A stretch of 64,000 nt of DNA from Anaerolineaceae bacterium (lineage in GTDB: Bacteria > Chloroflexota > Anaerolineae > Anaerolineales > Anaerolineaceae). Location: contig JAFGLU010000117.1 of NCBI GenBank assembly GCA_016927865.1, forward strand, positions 1 to 64,000, read 5' to 3'. Shown one piece after another: positions 18,936-28,614 of this stretch. The stretch's first letter is position 1; the number at the start of each line of letters is the position of its first letter. Below the pieces are notes generated by a model. It was not told the origin of the DNA and did no database searches. It saw nothing but the letters and a program-made list of their open reading frames with translations. A program made the translations under genes and the position numbers.

Positions 18936-19922
18936 TCAAGCCGCGGCGCGGGGGGATAGGCTGGCCAGTTCGGCGCGCAGCCGCTCTACGATGGCGCCGT
19001 TGCCGTCCTCTTCTCCCAGTCGGGTCAACTGGCGTTTCTTGTGAGCCAATTCGGCGCACACCTGGTAGAAGCGGCGGGTGGCGCGGAAGTTGGGGCTGCC
19101 CAGCGCGGTGAGCCCGGCCAGGTAGCTTTTGGTCGAGGAGCATGCCGTTTCATATTGACGCGAGGTGATCGTGCCTAGGGAGATCTCGTCTTTTAAAAAT
19201 TCGGCCAGCCACATTTTCTCACGAATGATCATGGCGACGCCAAACAAGAACAATAGCAGCCACCCAGACCAATCTACGAAGAAGCCGAACAGCATGCCCG
19301 CGCCGGATGCCAGGGTGGCCAGGGTGTTATGCAGGGAGTGAGTAAAAATGGCCGCACCCAGGCCCAGCAGCGGGGCGCCGATCTTGATCAGCCAGTTGGT
19401 ATTCATGCGGGCAATGGCCAGGCCGATGCCAAACAGGGCGGTGTAGGCAGGATGCTGCCAGCCCACCAGGCCAACCCGCACGAAGGTGAGGGCGAAGATA
19501 CCTTCCCAGCCGCTTTCCAGGTAGCCGTAGGTGTAGATGTAATAGGCATTTTCGGTGGCGGCAAAGCCCAGGGCGGTGATGCCGGCATAGACCATGCCAT
19601 CGAGGATAGAGTCGAATTCATGCCGGGCTAGCAGAAAAACCAGCAGGACGGCGAAGCCCTTAAGAATCTCCTCGACCACCGGGGCGATGATGGAACCGGA
19701 GGTCAATTCAGTGGCGGCTTCTGAACCGGTGATCACGAAGATGCTGATGCCCAGGATGGTGTTGATGATGAAAGCGCCGCCGGCTGCAACCACCGCGCCC
19801 CAGGTGAAAACGGCGCCCAGTAAAATTTTGGGTTCTTTCTCGTAGCGGTCCAGCCAGTTGATGATGCTTGCAAACAGCAACATCGGCGCAAAGCCTAAGA
19901 AAATGGAAGCCAACACGCCCAT
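18936..19922 (-). CDS. PrsW-family intramembrane metalloprotease
   Basis: A 328-residue multi-spanning membrane protein (about eight helices). The PrsW/CAAX-like motifs are present in order: APVVEEILKG near residue 85, FDSILDGMVYAGITALGFAATEN near 105-127, and HSLHN near 200. PrsW proteases cut anti-sigma factors or other membrane proteins. The C-terminal ~75 residues form a charged, soluble helical tail (TRRFYQVCAELAHKKRQL). The ATG at 19922 follows GAGGTGC; a TTG one codon upstream is less likely. No sigma/anti-sigma pair is nearby. Confidence 0.9.
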   Translation of the reverse strand: MGVLASIFLGFAPMLLFASIINWLDRYEKEPKILLGAVFTWGAVVAAGGAFIINTILGISIFVITGSEAATELTSGSIIAPVVEEILKGFAVLLVFLLARHEFDSILDGMVYAGITALGFAATENAYYIYTYGYLESGWEGIFALTFVRVGLVGWQHPAYTALFGIGLAIARMNTNWLIKIGAPLLGLGAAIFTHSLHNTLATLASGAGMLFGFFVDWSGWLLLFLFGVAMIIREKMWLAEFLKDEISLGTITSRQYETACSSTKSYLAGLTALGSPNFRATRRFYQVCAELAHKKRQLTRLGEEDGNGAIVERLRAELASLSPRAAA

Positions 19923-21726
19923 CAAGCACCTCTATTTGCTCAGATAGGGCCAATGATACCAGACAAAAAGCGACCAGGAAAAAAGGAATAACCCCGGATA
20001 TTTTTTCAGGGGTTATTCGGTCTGGGAATAAAGACCATCCGCGCCTCCCGGCTCGGGTACAGATTGGCTTGGCAATGTTTGGGTATGTCTCCGTTCAAAC
20101 CATGGGTGCGGAATAACAAAGCGATAATGGAATCCTCGGTGGTCATGAGGTTGTTCCTTTTGCTTTAAGGTCCTCATAATTCTTTTGTCCCGAGCTGGAT
20201 TTTTTATATAGCGGCATAAATTTTGTCTTGAATATGAACTTCATTCCTGAGAAAGAGCGGACGTCTGACAATGGTCTATCAATGAACATCCTTGAAATTG
20301 CACATGCGGCCTATTTTGTGCCTTGAATGGTAATGAAAGGCAGTTTGCAGGTTTCTCAACCCTTAAAACCACCCTGTTCTAAGGCATTTTGGGGCAGAAA
20401 TAGGCATTTTGTGTCGAAGGTAACTCTACAAACCAGAATACACTTCTCTTCATGTACTCCGGCGAATAGTGCATTCTGCTAGCAGGCACACTGAACGGCT
20501 AGCGCGGGAAAGCAGAATCGAGTTTGCCGAGCACAAACCAACACGGTATTCATGTACTCGGTAAGCAGCTTGCCCTGCGAGCATAGGCTCACTTGGCTGT
20601 GAACAAGTTGTTCGCTGGTAGGATACATTGTGAAGTGGGTATACACAGGAGATTATTCCCAAACAGGAAAACGACTTCCTCGTACAGCCGAGAACACGCA
20701 AGCGAACTGCAAACTGTAAGCCGCCGTCGTGGTCGTGACTGTCCCGATTATGAAATAACCATTGGTTGGTCACAAAGGAGGGATTTGTTTCAGGTGTGGA
20801 ACCTGATGACTGCAATCTGCTAGCAAGGCTACAGCGTGCCGACACCATTGCCCGCATAGGCGAGCTGGTTTTCGAGTGACCAGAAGGTAGAGGTTCCAGA
20901 AAGCGAGATTGCGCTTATTGATTTCTGCAAAGTTGTTATGGACTGGTTTTCCTGCGCACAACCGCTGATTATCTAGGCCGGTTTGCCTTCTGGAAGGGCC
21001 AACAAGGCGCTTAATTGAGCTTAAAGATATTTTCCCATGTGCATGGCAGGAATAGGTGCTTGAAAACGCCTCCTGTGAGGCGACAAGATGCCCTATGTTT
21101 GGATTGGATCGCCGCAGCATAGCCGAGCTCCAGACCGCACGCCGTCAGCGTGTTCTGCTCCTTGTGAACAGGGTGCATTTCCCACGCAGGGGATCCTAGA
21201 AACCAGCTTTTTTAACAGCTTCCCTGGATGCCGGAATTTGTTTGAGCTTTGTATTCTGAGCGGAGGGAACAGTTCTCTGGTAGATTTGTAGACAGTTTTC
21301 GTTTGCAAGCAGCGGGCTTATGGGAGTGCAGGTCTTGGCTTTCCGGCAAACCGGGTTTCGAGATTGCAAGAATACGTACGTAATGCGTGTTCTCGATAGA
21401 ATAGTTATCTTCAGTGTTAACTGCCCATTTCAGTACGATAAATGGCTGAAGAGGGGGTGTTTTGAGGGGGATTGGTACGCCAAAACTGCTTTTGTAATTA
21501 TTCAAGGTAAAGAAAGCAACCGAGATGTACGTTCTGCAGGAATTTTAAGGAGTGGGTTTTGACAAAACAGCGGTTTTTTCGAAAGAAAAGATTAATCTCA
21601 AGGCATGAAAGATAGTAATAAGTTGCATCTTCAGATGTTCGCATTGGCAACGGTTACGCGTTTCCTGTTAGGATCTAGTGAGTTTCAGATATTCTGGCAT
21701 GAGAATCCATATGGTACCGATTCTAA
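19923..21726. other. 1.8 kb gene-poor region
   Basis: No convincing gene in either strand, although flanking DNA is dense. It is more A+T-rich than neighbours and has only short, compositionally odd frames. A hairpin (AATAACCCC/GGGGTTATT) lies at 19985-20017. On the plus strand around 20787-20877 a short frame reads GVEPDDCNLLARLQRADTIA then RIG, reminiscent of the lead-in to a GGDEF motif (RIGGDEF) but broken soon after. The stretch is best described as decayed DNA, perhaps a pseudogene remnant; I do not see tmRNA, RNase P or rRNA motifs. Confidence 0.5.
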
Positions 21727-21758
21727 CCTCCCCCATTTTCAGAAGAAAATGGGGGAGG
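21727..21758. terminator. Terminator of the HtrA gene
   Basis: CCTCCCCCATTTTC and GAAAATGGGGGAGG form a perfect 14-bp stem with a four-base loop, 16 bases past the htrA stop. Confidence 0.75.
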
Positions 21759-21773
21759 AGAAAGAGGAGCCGG

Positions 21774-22919
21774 TTATTGGCGCTGTGTTTCGCCCAGGGT
21801 GACGGTCAATGTTTCCTCAGACCGGCCGCGCATGACGGTGAAGTTCACCTGGTCGCCCGGCTGGAAGGCGTATAGCACATTCAAGAAGGATGTACCTTCA
21901 TTTAGGGTGGTGTCACCGATCTTTACGATGATGTCTCCGCGCTGGAGACCCGCTTTGGCGGCGGGGCTGCCCGAGACAACGTCGGTGAGGTATACGCCCC
22001 ATTCAGCGGGTAGATCATAGCGGGCTGCGATGTTGGGGTTGATGGCTTGCCACTGCGCGCCCAGGTAGGGACGGGAAAAGTACCCTTGTTGGATGATCTG
22101 CTCGGCCACCACGGCAGCGGTGTTGGTGGGGATGGCAAAGCCCAGGCCTTCGGCGACCGTTCCGCTCTGGCTGTTGCGCACCACCAGGGTGTTGATGCCG
22201 ACGACCTCGCCAGCCAGGTTGAGCAGCGGACCGCCCGAATTGCCCTGGTTGATGGCGGCATCGGTTTGGATGAGGTTCTCGATCTGGTAACCGTAGCCGG
22301 TGTCGATGGTGCGACCGGTGGCGCTGACCACGCCGGTGGTGACTGTGTTCATAAATTCGCCAAGCGGCGAACCGATGGCGATGACAGTTTCGCCGGGGTC
22401 CATCTCATCGGAGTTTCCCAAGGTGACCCAGGCCGGGGCCGACGACTCGGTTTTCAATACGGCCAGGTCGGCGTAAATGTCGGTGCCAATGAGCGATGCG
22501 GGCACCTGGGTTCCATCGGATAAGATGACGGACAGATCGGTAGCGTCCTCAACAACGTGGTTGTTGGTGAGCAAGTAGCCATCCTGGGAGATGAAGAAGC
22601 CTGTGCCGCTGACGGTGGAGTCGCTGGCCTGGCCGAAAAAGGTCATTTGGCCGGGGACCGTGCCGACGACGGTGACTACAGCAGGGCCGACTTTTTGCAC
22701 GGCCTGGGTGATGCTGGTTTCTATGTTGGTGGAGTCAACCACCAACTGGTTTGGGGATGGTGTTCCAGCGGATACGGCCTGATCGGCGAGCGCAGGCACG
22801 GTTTGATTCATTAAGGCAACCCGATAAACGGCCAGCCCGCCGGCCAGGGCTCCACCTAACGCGGATACTCCGGCTACGACCATGACCACAAAGGCATAAA
22901 AAACGCGTTTCCAAGACAT
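21774..22919 (-). CDS. Membrane-anchored HtrA/DegP-type serine protease
   Basis: A 381-residue protease with one N-terminal membrane helix (residues 7-33), a trypsin-like domain and one PDZ domain (about 290-380). The triad is His121 (LTNNHVVEDA), Asp151 (IYADLAVLK) and Ser228 (NQGNSGGPLL). A PDZ domain with GDIIVKIGDTTLNEG follows. It acts outside the cytoplasmic membrane in protein quality control. The start is well supported by AGGAGG. It is monocistronic. Confidence 0.95.
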   Translation of the reverse strand: MSWKRVFYAFVVMVVAGVSALGGALAGGLAVYRVALMNQTVPALADQAVSAGTPSPNQLVVDSTNIETSITQAVQKVGPAVVTVVGTVPGQMTFFGQASDSTVSGTGFFISQDGYLLTNNHVVEDATDLSVILSDGTQVPASLIGTDIYADLAVLKTESSAPAWVTLGNSDEMDPGETVIAIGSPLGEFMNTVTTGVVSATGRTIDTGYGYQIENLIQTDAAINQGNSGGPLLNLAGEVVGINTLVVRNSQSGTVAEGLGFAIPTNTAAVVAEQIIQQGYFSRPYLGAQWQAINPNIAARYDLPAEWGVYLTDVVSGSPAAKAGLQRGDIIVKIGDTTLNEGTSFLNVLYAFQPGDQVNFTVMRGRSEETLTVTLGETQRQ

Positions 22920-23133
22920 AGTACCTCCTTATCATGCGGCTTTGGGACCTTATTGAGCGGTTCCCTTTGGCCTACAATCAAACATATTTTAAGTTTTCAA
23001 TATTAGATGTCCATAAAAATCCATGGCTTTGTACAAGCTTGTCGGATTTTCAAGTGCATCTTGTTTCACGATGAACTATAGCCATTGCCGGAAGCGGAAT
23101 GGTTTAAAGTTGGTTTAATTCCCGAAAAAGAAA

Positions 23134-23172
23134 AAGCCTCCCATCCAAACCGTTAGTTTGATTGAGAGGCCT
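23134..23172 (-). terminator. Terminator of the DUF255 gene
   Basis: Read on the minus strand, GAAGGCCTC pairs with GAGGCTTTTTC, with inner CAAAC/GTTTG, followed by a T-rich tail. It lies 20-60 bases past the stop at 23195. Confidence 0.65.
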
Positions 23173-23194
23173 TCATGTTTTTTTCGGTGAAAGA

Positions 23195-25237
23195 TTAAGT
23201 GGCCAACTGGGCTGCCAGTTCTTCTGGGGTGCTGATCGGTTGGAGACAGACAAAACCCTGGCAGACATAGGCGGTGGCATTGCCATACCGTGGGGGACGA
23301 TCGGCCAGCAGGGCGGGGGCGCTTAGCGATGGCGGAAAGGCAGAGATGGCAGCGACCAGATTAGGACGATAGGTTGACCAAAGGACATCGACCAGTTTTT
23401 GGAGAGCGGGGTCGGCTGGATTGCCAACCAGCGCCACCTGGCGAACCGGCTCCAGTGCGAGGTGGGCAGCCGCCAACCACTGGCCAAAGGCGGTGGGGTG
23501 ACGCACGAAGGCTTCCTGCAGGGCAGCCAGGGCGGATTCGGCGCGCTCGCGCAAGTCGGCGCTACCGGAGTATTCGGCTAAGAGCAGCATGGCCTGGGCT
23601 GCCAGGGCATTGCCCGAAGGGGTGGCATTATCTTGGTAGTCTTTGGGCCGGGAAATGAGCGGGGCGGCGTCGGCGCGGGTGTCGAAGAAACCTCCGGCGG
23701 GGTCGGCGTAACCGGCTTGCATTTCGTCCATCAACGAAAGGGCGGCGGAATACCAGCGCGGGTCGGGGTCGGATTGATATAGTGCTAGCAGTCCCAGGAT
23801 CAGCCCGGCGTAATCTTCCAGGTAGGCGTCCAGGTGGGCCTGACCGGCGCGCCAGGAGCGCAGCAATCGGTCGGTGGGGTGGAGGGCAGAAAGCAGAAAA
23901 GCAGCATTCTTTTGCGCGGCGGCGAGATAGTCGGGGCGATGGAGCGCGCGGGCGGCTTCGGCAAAGGTCACCAGTGCCAGAGCGTTCCATGAGACCAGCA
24001 CTTTGTCGTCGGTAGCGGGGCGCGGGCGGACTGAACGGGCTTGCAGGAGGGCTAGGTGGGCGCTGCGCAGTTCCTGGCGGAGTGTGTCGGGGTTCAAGTC
24101 CAAAGCGGAGGCCAGGTCGGGGAGATCGGCGCGGCGCTGGAGGATGAAGCGCGGGCCAAAATTGCCGCCCTGGGGCAGGTCATAGACCTGCTGGAAACGC
24201 TCCAGCAGTCCCAGCGGGGCGAGAACCTCAGCCAGATCTTCGGGCGACCAGATGTAAAACAAGCCCTCGTGACCTTCTGAGTCGGCGTCCAGGCTGGAGT
24301 AGAAACCGCCCAGGGGGTCGGTCAGCTCGCGAAGGATAAAATCGAGGGTTTCGGTGCAGGTGTCGCGGAAATCCACGTTACCGGTGAGCTGGTAGGCGTG
24401 CAGGTAGGCACGGGCGAGCTGGGCGTTGTCGTAAAGCATTTTCTCAAAGTGCGGCGCCAGCCAGCGGTCGTCGGTGCTGTAGCGGTGAAAGCCACCCCCG
24501 ACCACGTCGTACATGCCACCGCGGGACATGATGCGCAGGTTGTGATTGGCGGCATCCAAGGCGCGTTTTTCGCCCCTTGCGCTTCGCAGAAGGAGGTACT
24601 CGATGGACATGGGCTGGGGGAAGCGGGGGGCGCGGCCCCAACCGCCCTGAGTCCAATCGTAGGAACCGAGCAGAGATTGGGTGAGCTGCTCGAGCAAGCC
24701 GGGGCGAAGGGTGTGGGCGGGGTCGGTGTTCCAGCGGGTGAGGCTGGCGATGTGCTCGGCCAGGCTTTGCCCGGCGCGAACAATCTCGGCGCGGTCATTC
24801 TCCCAGGCGCGGGCCGCGGAAAGAAGCACTTCACGGAAGGCGGGCATGCCGTGGCGGCGCACGGGGGGAAAGTAGGTGCCGCCGTAGAAGGGTTCGCCGT
24901 TGGGGGTGAGGAAGACGCTCATGGGCCAGCCGCCCTGCCCGGTCATGGTGACGACGGCGTTCATGTAGATGCCGTCCAGGTCGGGGCGCTCTTCACGGTC
25001 GACCTTGATGCTTACAAAATGCTCGTTGAGAATGGCGGCGGTTTCGGTGTCGGAGAAAGATTCATGCTCCATCACGTGGCACCAGTGGCAGGCGGCATAG
25101 CCGATGGATAGAAAGATGGGTTTTTGCTCCTGCTGGGCTTTTTCCAGGGCCTGGGGACCCCAGGGGTGCCAGTCCACGGGGTTGTGGGCGTGCTGGAGCA
25201 GGTAGGGGGAGGTTTCGTGGATTAAATGGTTGGGCAT
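23195..25237 (-). CDS. Thioredoxin-domain protein, YyaL/DUF255 family
   Basis: A 680-residue protein with an N-terminal thioredoxin-like domain ([20 protein letters not shown], then [13 protein letters not shown] with a CxxC pair near residue 50) and a long C-terminal alpha/alpha barrel like N-acylglucosamine 2-epimerases ([34 protein letters not shown]). The family is the bacterial counterpart of SPATA20; its reaction is unknown. A start three codons earlier (25246) is also possible and has AAGAGAG upstream; the family usually begins MPN. Monocistronic. Confidence 0.93.
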   Translation of the reverse strand: MPNHLIHETSPYLLQHAHNPVDWHPWGPQALEKAQQEQKPIFLSIGYAACHWCHVMEHESFSDTETAAILNEHFVSIKVDREERPDLDGIYMNAVVTMTGQGGWPMSVFLTPNGEPFYGGTYFPPVRRHGMPAFREVLLSAARAWENDRAEIVRAGQSLAEHIASLTRWNTDPAHTLRPGLLEQLTQSLLGSYDWTQGGWGRAPRFPQPMSIEYLLLRSARGEKRALDAANHNLRIMSRGGMYDVVGGGFHRYSTDDRWLAPHFEKMLYDNAQLARAYLHAYQLTGNVDFRDTCTETLDFILRELTDPLGGFYSSLDADSEGHEGLFYIWSPEDLAEVLAPLGLLERFQQVYDLPQGGNFGPRFILQRRADLPDLASALDLNPDTLRQELRSAHLALLQARSVRPRPATDDKVLVSWNALALVTFAEAARALHRPDYLAAAQKNAAFLLSALHPTDRLLRSWRAGQAHLDAYLEDYAGLILGLLALYQSDPDPRWYSAALSLMDEMQAGYADPAGGFFDTRADAAPLISRPKDYQDNATPSGNALAAQAMLLLAEYSGSADLRERAESALAALQEAFVRHPTAFGQWLAAAHLALEPVRQVALVGNPADPALQKLVDVLWSTYRPNLVAAISAFPPSLSAPALLADRPPRYGNATAYVCQGFVCLQPISTPEELAAQLAT

Positions 25238-25246
25238 GAGGATCAC

Positions 25247-25710
25247 TCTCTTGGTTGCATACGAGATTTGGGCGGCAAACGACCATATCTCGAGTAATAA
25301 TATCGGATTTCTGGGTAGATTATAGCTGGGCGGCAGGGAGATTTCCAGTCGAGATTCCTAGTCAAATCAGCGCGGTAAAGATCCCAGAATAGGTGAATAT
25401 TGTCGAGCCCGTCGCCTGGGATAGTTGGCACGGGGTTTGTTTGGTGGGGTAGCGTGGATTGCGCAATCCCCGTAAAAGATGTCTGGGTTGAACACGGTCG
25501 CGCGGGCTAAAGCCCTTGCTCAGTTCACAGAAGCCAGGTGGTTGCTCCTTGGAAATATCCAGGCGAGTTGGCTAGGTGTTTGTATCAAACTGGTATGAAG
25601 GTCACCTTCTATATCGACAACTTTTACGTACATACGTGTAACCGCTTAACGCAACGTTGTGAGGGTTTCGGTGTATACTCTTTAAATCATTCCAGGTTTG
25701 GGAGGTTCTT
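25247..25710. other. Intergenic region without a gene
   Basis: About 460 bp with no credible frame. It includes a GCGCGGGCTAAAGCCC hairpin (25499-25515) of a common dispersed kind, and near 25674 a TATACT box about 37 bases before the next gene, whose start has GGGAGG. Confidence 0.5.
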
Positions 25711-26838
25711 ATGTTGACTGTTCAAAAGGTGGATTTGTCGAACCGCGCGGAGGTGAACCGCTTTGTCCAATTTCACTACGATCTATACAAGGGAACTCCG
25801 CAGTGGGTGCCGCCTTTTTATATGGACATCCGCATGATGTTGAACCCGCAGAAGCACCCCTTCTACGAGCATTCGGAGGGGGATTTCTTTGTGGCGATGC
25901 GCGGGAAGGAAGTGGTGGGGCGGCTGGGCGTGTTGGAAAACAAGCCGTTCAACAAGTACCACGGCACACGCAAGGCCCAGTTCTACCTGTTCGACACGGT
26001 GGATGATCTGGAAGTATCCAGGGCCTTGTTTGACCGGGCTATGGAATGGTGCAAGGCGCGCGGACTGGACACGCTGGTGGGGCCGAAAGGCTTGAGCGGT
26101 TTCGACGGCTATGGGATTCAGGTGGAGGGATTTGAACTGCGCCAGATGATGACGATGATGCAGTATAACTTCCCCTATTACCCGCAGTTGATGGAGAAAA
26201 TGGGTTTTGAGAAAGAGGTTGATTTCGTCTCGTGCTACCTGGCTCGAGAACATTTCGATATTCCTGAAAAGGCCAAGGAAGTGGCGCGGCGTGTTCGGGA
26301 GAAAGGCAATTTTCGCGTGGTCAGTTTTAAGTCAAAAGCGGAACTGAAGCGCTATGCCGTCCAATTTGGCGAGACGTACAATAAAACTTTTGTCAATAAC
26401 TGGGAGTATTATCCCCTGACCGAGCGGGAAATCAAATTTGCGGTGGATACCATCCTGACGGTTGCGGTTCCACAGTACATTAAGTTCATTGCCCACGGGG
26501 ATGATCTGGTCGGCTTCTTGCTGGGCTTTCCGGATATTTCCTCGGCGCTGCAGCGGCAGGGTGGGCGGATCACGCCTTGGGGGCTTGCCGATATTATGCT
26601 GGAGTTCAAGAAGACGCGTTTCATCTCGTTGAACGGGGTGGGTGTGCTACCGGAATACAAGGGACGCGGCGCGGTGGCGCTGTTATACGATGAGATGTCC
26701 AAGGTGCTGCAAGAGTCACCTTTTGCGGAAGGCGAATTGACCCAGATGGCCGAAACTGCCAAAGAAGTGCGCATCGAGCTGGTCACTTACGGAGCCAAGC
26801 CCTGGAAGAATCACCGGATATATACCAAAGCAGTGTAG
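25711..26838 (+). CDS. GNAT-like acetyltransferase family protein
   Basis: A 375-residue protein. The N-terminal half (FVQFHYDLYKGTPQWVPPF, GRLGVLENKPFN) and the C-terminal half (SLNGVGVLPEYKGRGAVALL) look like two GNAT-fold modules; the latter contains a plausible acetyl-CoA loop (YKGRGA). Related conserved proteins are found in Chloroflexota and other bacteria without a known substrate. The start follows GGGAGG. It is a single gene ended by a strong hairpin. The fold is fairly sure, the function unknown. Confidence 0.8.
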   Translation: MLTVQKVDLSNRAEVNRFVQFHYDLYKGTPQWVPPFYMDIRMMLNPQKHPFYEHSEGDFFVAMRGKEVVGRLGVLENKPFNKYHGTRKAQFYLFDTVDDLEVSRALFDRAMEWCKARGLDTLVGPKGLSGFDGYGIQVEGFELRQMMTMMQYNFPYYPQLMEKMGFEKEVDFVSCYLAREHFDIPEKAKEVARRVREKGNFRVVSFKSKAELKRYAVQFGETYNKTFVNNWEYYPLTEREIKFAVDTILTVAVPQYIKFIAHGDDLVGFLLGFPDISSALQRQGGRITPWGLADIMLEFKKTRFISLNGVGVLPEYKGRGAVALLYDEMSKVLQESPFAEGELTQMAETAKEVRIELVTYGAKPWKNHRIYTKAV

Positions 26839-26982
26839 CGGTTGCGCGGATGGTAAGCGGCCAGAAAAGGTTGTGCCAGGATTTCAGTCGGCTAAGCCAC
26901 CTGCTCCGGTGGGTTGAAACCCTTCCTCAGTATACGGAAACCCCTGCGGGGTTATTGTAATCACTAACACATCGGCATAAAG

Positions 26983-27016
26983 AACCGGGCGGCGTTTTTT
27001 GCTACGCCGCCCGGTT
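26983..27016. terminator. Terminator hairpin
   Basis: AACCGGGCGGCGT and ACGCCGCCCGGTT form a perfect 13-bp stem with an eight-base T-rich loop, between the GNAT-like gene and the glycosyltransferase cluster. Confidence 0.7.
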
Positions 27017-27069
27017 TGTTAATAACTTGAAAAGAACCGCAAATCGACGGGCTGGGTATAATCATTTCT

Positions 27070-28614
27070 ATGAGGAAATCATCGAACTGGTTTGCGGTTT
27101 TGATTGTTGTTTTGGCCTTGGCGGCGCGGATCATCCCCGGACCGCGCACCATTGACGACTCGTTCATCACCTTCCGCTATGCACGCAATCTGCTGAGCGG
27201 GGAAGGCTTTGTGTATAACCCCGGGCAGCGGGTGATGGGCACGACCACACCGCTGTATACCTTCTTGATGGCGGGTATGGCTGCCCTGACGGGCGGGCCG
27301 AAAGCAGACTTTCCGGCTCTGGCATTGGGTTTAAATGCGGTCGCAGACGCGGTGACCTGCCTGCTGCTGTGGCAGTTGGGCAAGCGCTTTGGGTCGCAGC
27401 GGGCGGGGGCAGTGGCGGCGGTGCTGTGGGCGGTGGCGCCGTTCTCGGTGACGTTTGCCATTGGCGGCCTGGAAACCAGCGTGTATGTGCTATTGATCAC
27501 TGCCACTGCTTATTTTTACGTTGAAAAGCGCTATGTGTGGACGGCCCTGGCGGCGGCGCTGGCGCTGCTGACGCGGGTGGATGCGCTGATCCTGTTCGCG
27601 CCGCTGGGTTTGGATTGGCTGGTGCGAATTTTGCGCAAGCAGGAGAAATGGCTGGTTTGGCAGGTGTGGCTGGCGTTTCTTCTGCCGACCGTGGCCTGGT
27701 ATGGGTTTGCTACGCTGTACTTTGGCAGCCCGTTCCCTCATTCGGTGTCGGCCAAACTGGTCACGTACCGGCTTGAGGAAGGCGCGTCTCTCATCCGGCT
27801 GATCCAGCATTATGCTAACCCCTTCTTTGAGTACAACACGTTTCGGGCGGTGGGCACGGGGCTGGGGCTGGTTCTGTACCCCTTCCTGTTTGGTCTTGGG
27901 GCGATCAAAGCATTTCGCAGTGAGGCACGCAGCCTGCCGTGGATCATCTACCCCTGGTTGTATTTGTTGGCCTTTGCCATTCCTAATCCGTTGATCTTCC
28001 GCTGGTACCTGACCCCGCCGCTTCCGGCGTACTTCCTGTTCATCCTGATCGGCCTGGACCGGGTTTTGACGGGTATTTTTAGCGCCAGGATGAAACCGGG
28101 GGTGGAACCGGCAGGCTGGCGAGTGTGGGCGCCGTTGATTTTGCTGGCAGCCTGGCCTTTGGGCTTGACCATGACCGAGTGGCGGCTGCACACCAATCAT
28201 GGGGTTGACCGGCCCGCGCCGGATATGGCCTATATTCAACTCGAGTTGTACTACCGGCAGGTGGCGGACGAAATTGCTCCCACGTTGAACGCGGATTCGG
28301 TCCTGGCGGCGGGAGACGTGGGCGTGCTGGGGTTCTACACCCCGGCCAGAATCCTGGATACCGTTGGGTTGAACTCGCCCGAGTCTTTGAATTACTACCC
28401 ACTGGATGAATCACTGTACGAGATTAACTATGCGGTTGCGCCGGCTTTGATCCGAGATATGCAGCCGGATGCGGTGGTTATTTTAGAAGTGTATGGGCGG
28501 CTGGGGCTGCTCAAAGAGCCCTGGTTCGCGGAGCAGTACCGGCTGCGAACGAAAGTTGAAACGGATATGTACGGCAGCGATGGAATGCTGGTGTTTGAAA
28601 GGAGCCAACCGTGA
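27070..28614 (+). CDS. GT-C membrane glycosyltransferase-like protein (1)
   Basis: A 514-residue protein with about ten membrane helices. The first outer loop carries TIDDSFITFRYARNLLSGEG, with the Asp pair typical of GT-C enzymes that use polyprenyl-phosphate sugars. The C-terminal domain contains AGDVGVLGFYTPARILDTVG and NSPES, a pattern also found in the protein at 37719, so these two are paralogues. A perfect TATAAT ends seven bases before the ATG and no ribosome-binding site is seen, so the transcript may be leaderless. It starts a coupled gene run (GTGA overlap with the next). It probably adds sugars to a surface glycan or protein; the acceptor is unknown. Confidence 0.82.
   Translation: MRKSSNWFAVLIVVLALAARIIPGPRTIDDSFITFRYARNLLSGEGFVYNPGQRVMGTTTPLYTFLMAGMAALTGGPKADFPALALGLNAVADAVTCLLLWQLGKRFGSQRAGAVAAVLWAVAPFSVTFAIGGLETSVYVLLITATAYFYVEKRYVWTALAAALALLTRVDALILFAPLGLDWLVRILRKQEKWLVWQVWLAFLLPTVAWYGFATLYFGSPFPHSVSAKLVTYRLEEGASLIRLIQHYANPFFEYNTFRAVGTGLGLVLYPFLFGLGAIKAFRSEARSLPWIIYPWLYLLAFAIPNPLIFRWYLTPPLPAYFLFILIGLDRVLTGIFSARMKPGVEPAGWRVWAPLILLAAWPLGLTMTEWRLHTNHGVDRPAPDMAYIQLELYYRQVADEIAPTLNADSVLAAGDVGVLGFYTPARILDTVGLNSPESLNYYPLDESLYEINYAVAPALIRDMQPDAVVILEVYGRLGLLKEPWFAEQYRLRTKVETDMYGSDGMLVFERSQP

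Noticed and set aside
20450-20857. 135-codon frame in the gene-poor region
   Set aside because: Ser/Cys/Arg-rich text without secondary-structure pattern, no start signal; looks like chance or decay.
20787-20877. GGDEF diguanylate cyclase pseudogene
   Set aside because: Only about nine residues resemble the family; too little to annotate as a pseudogene, so it is kept as a note.
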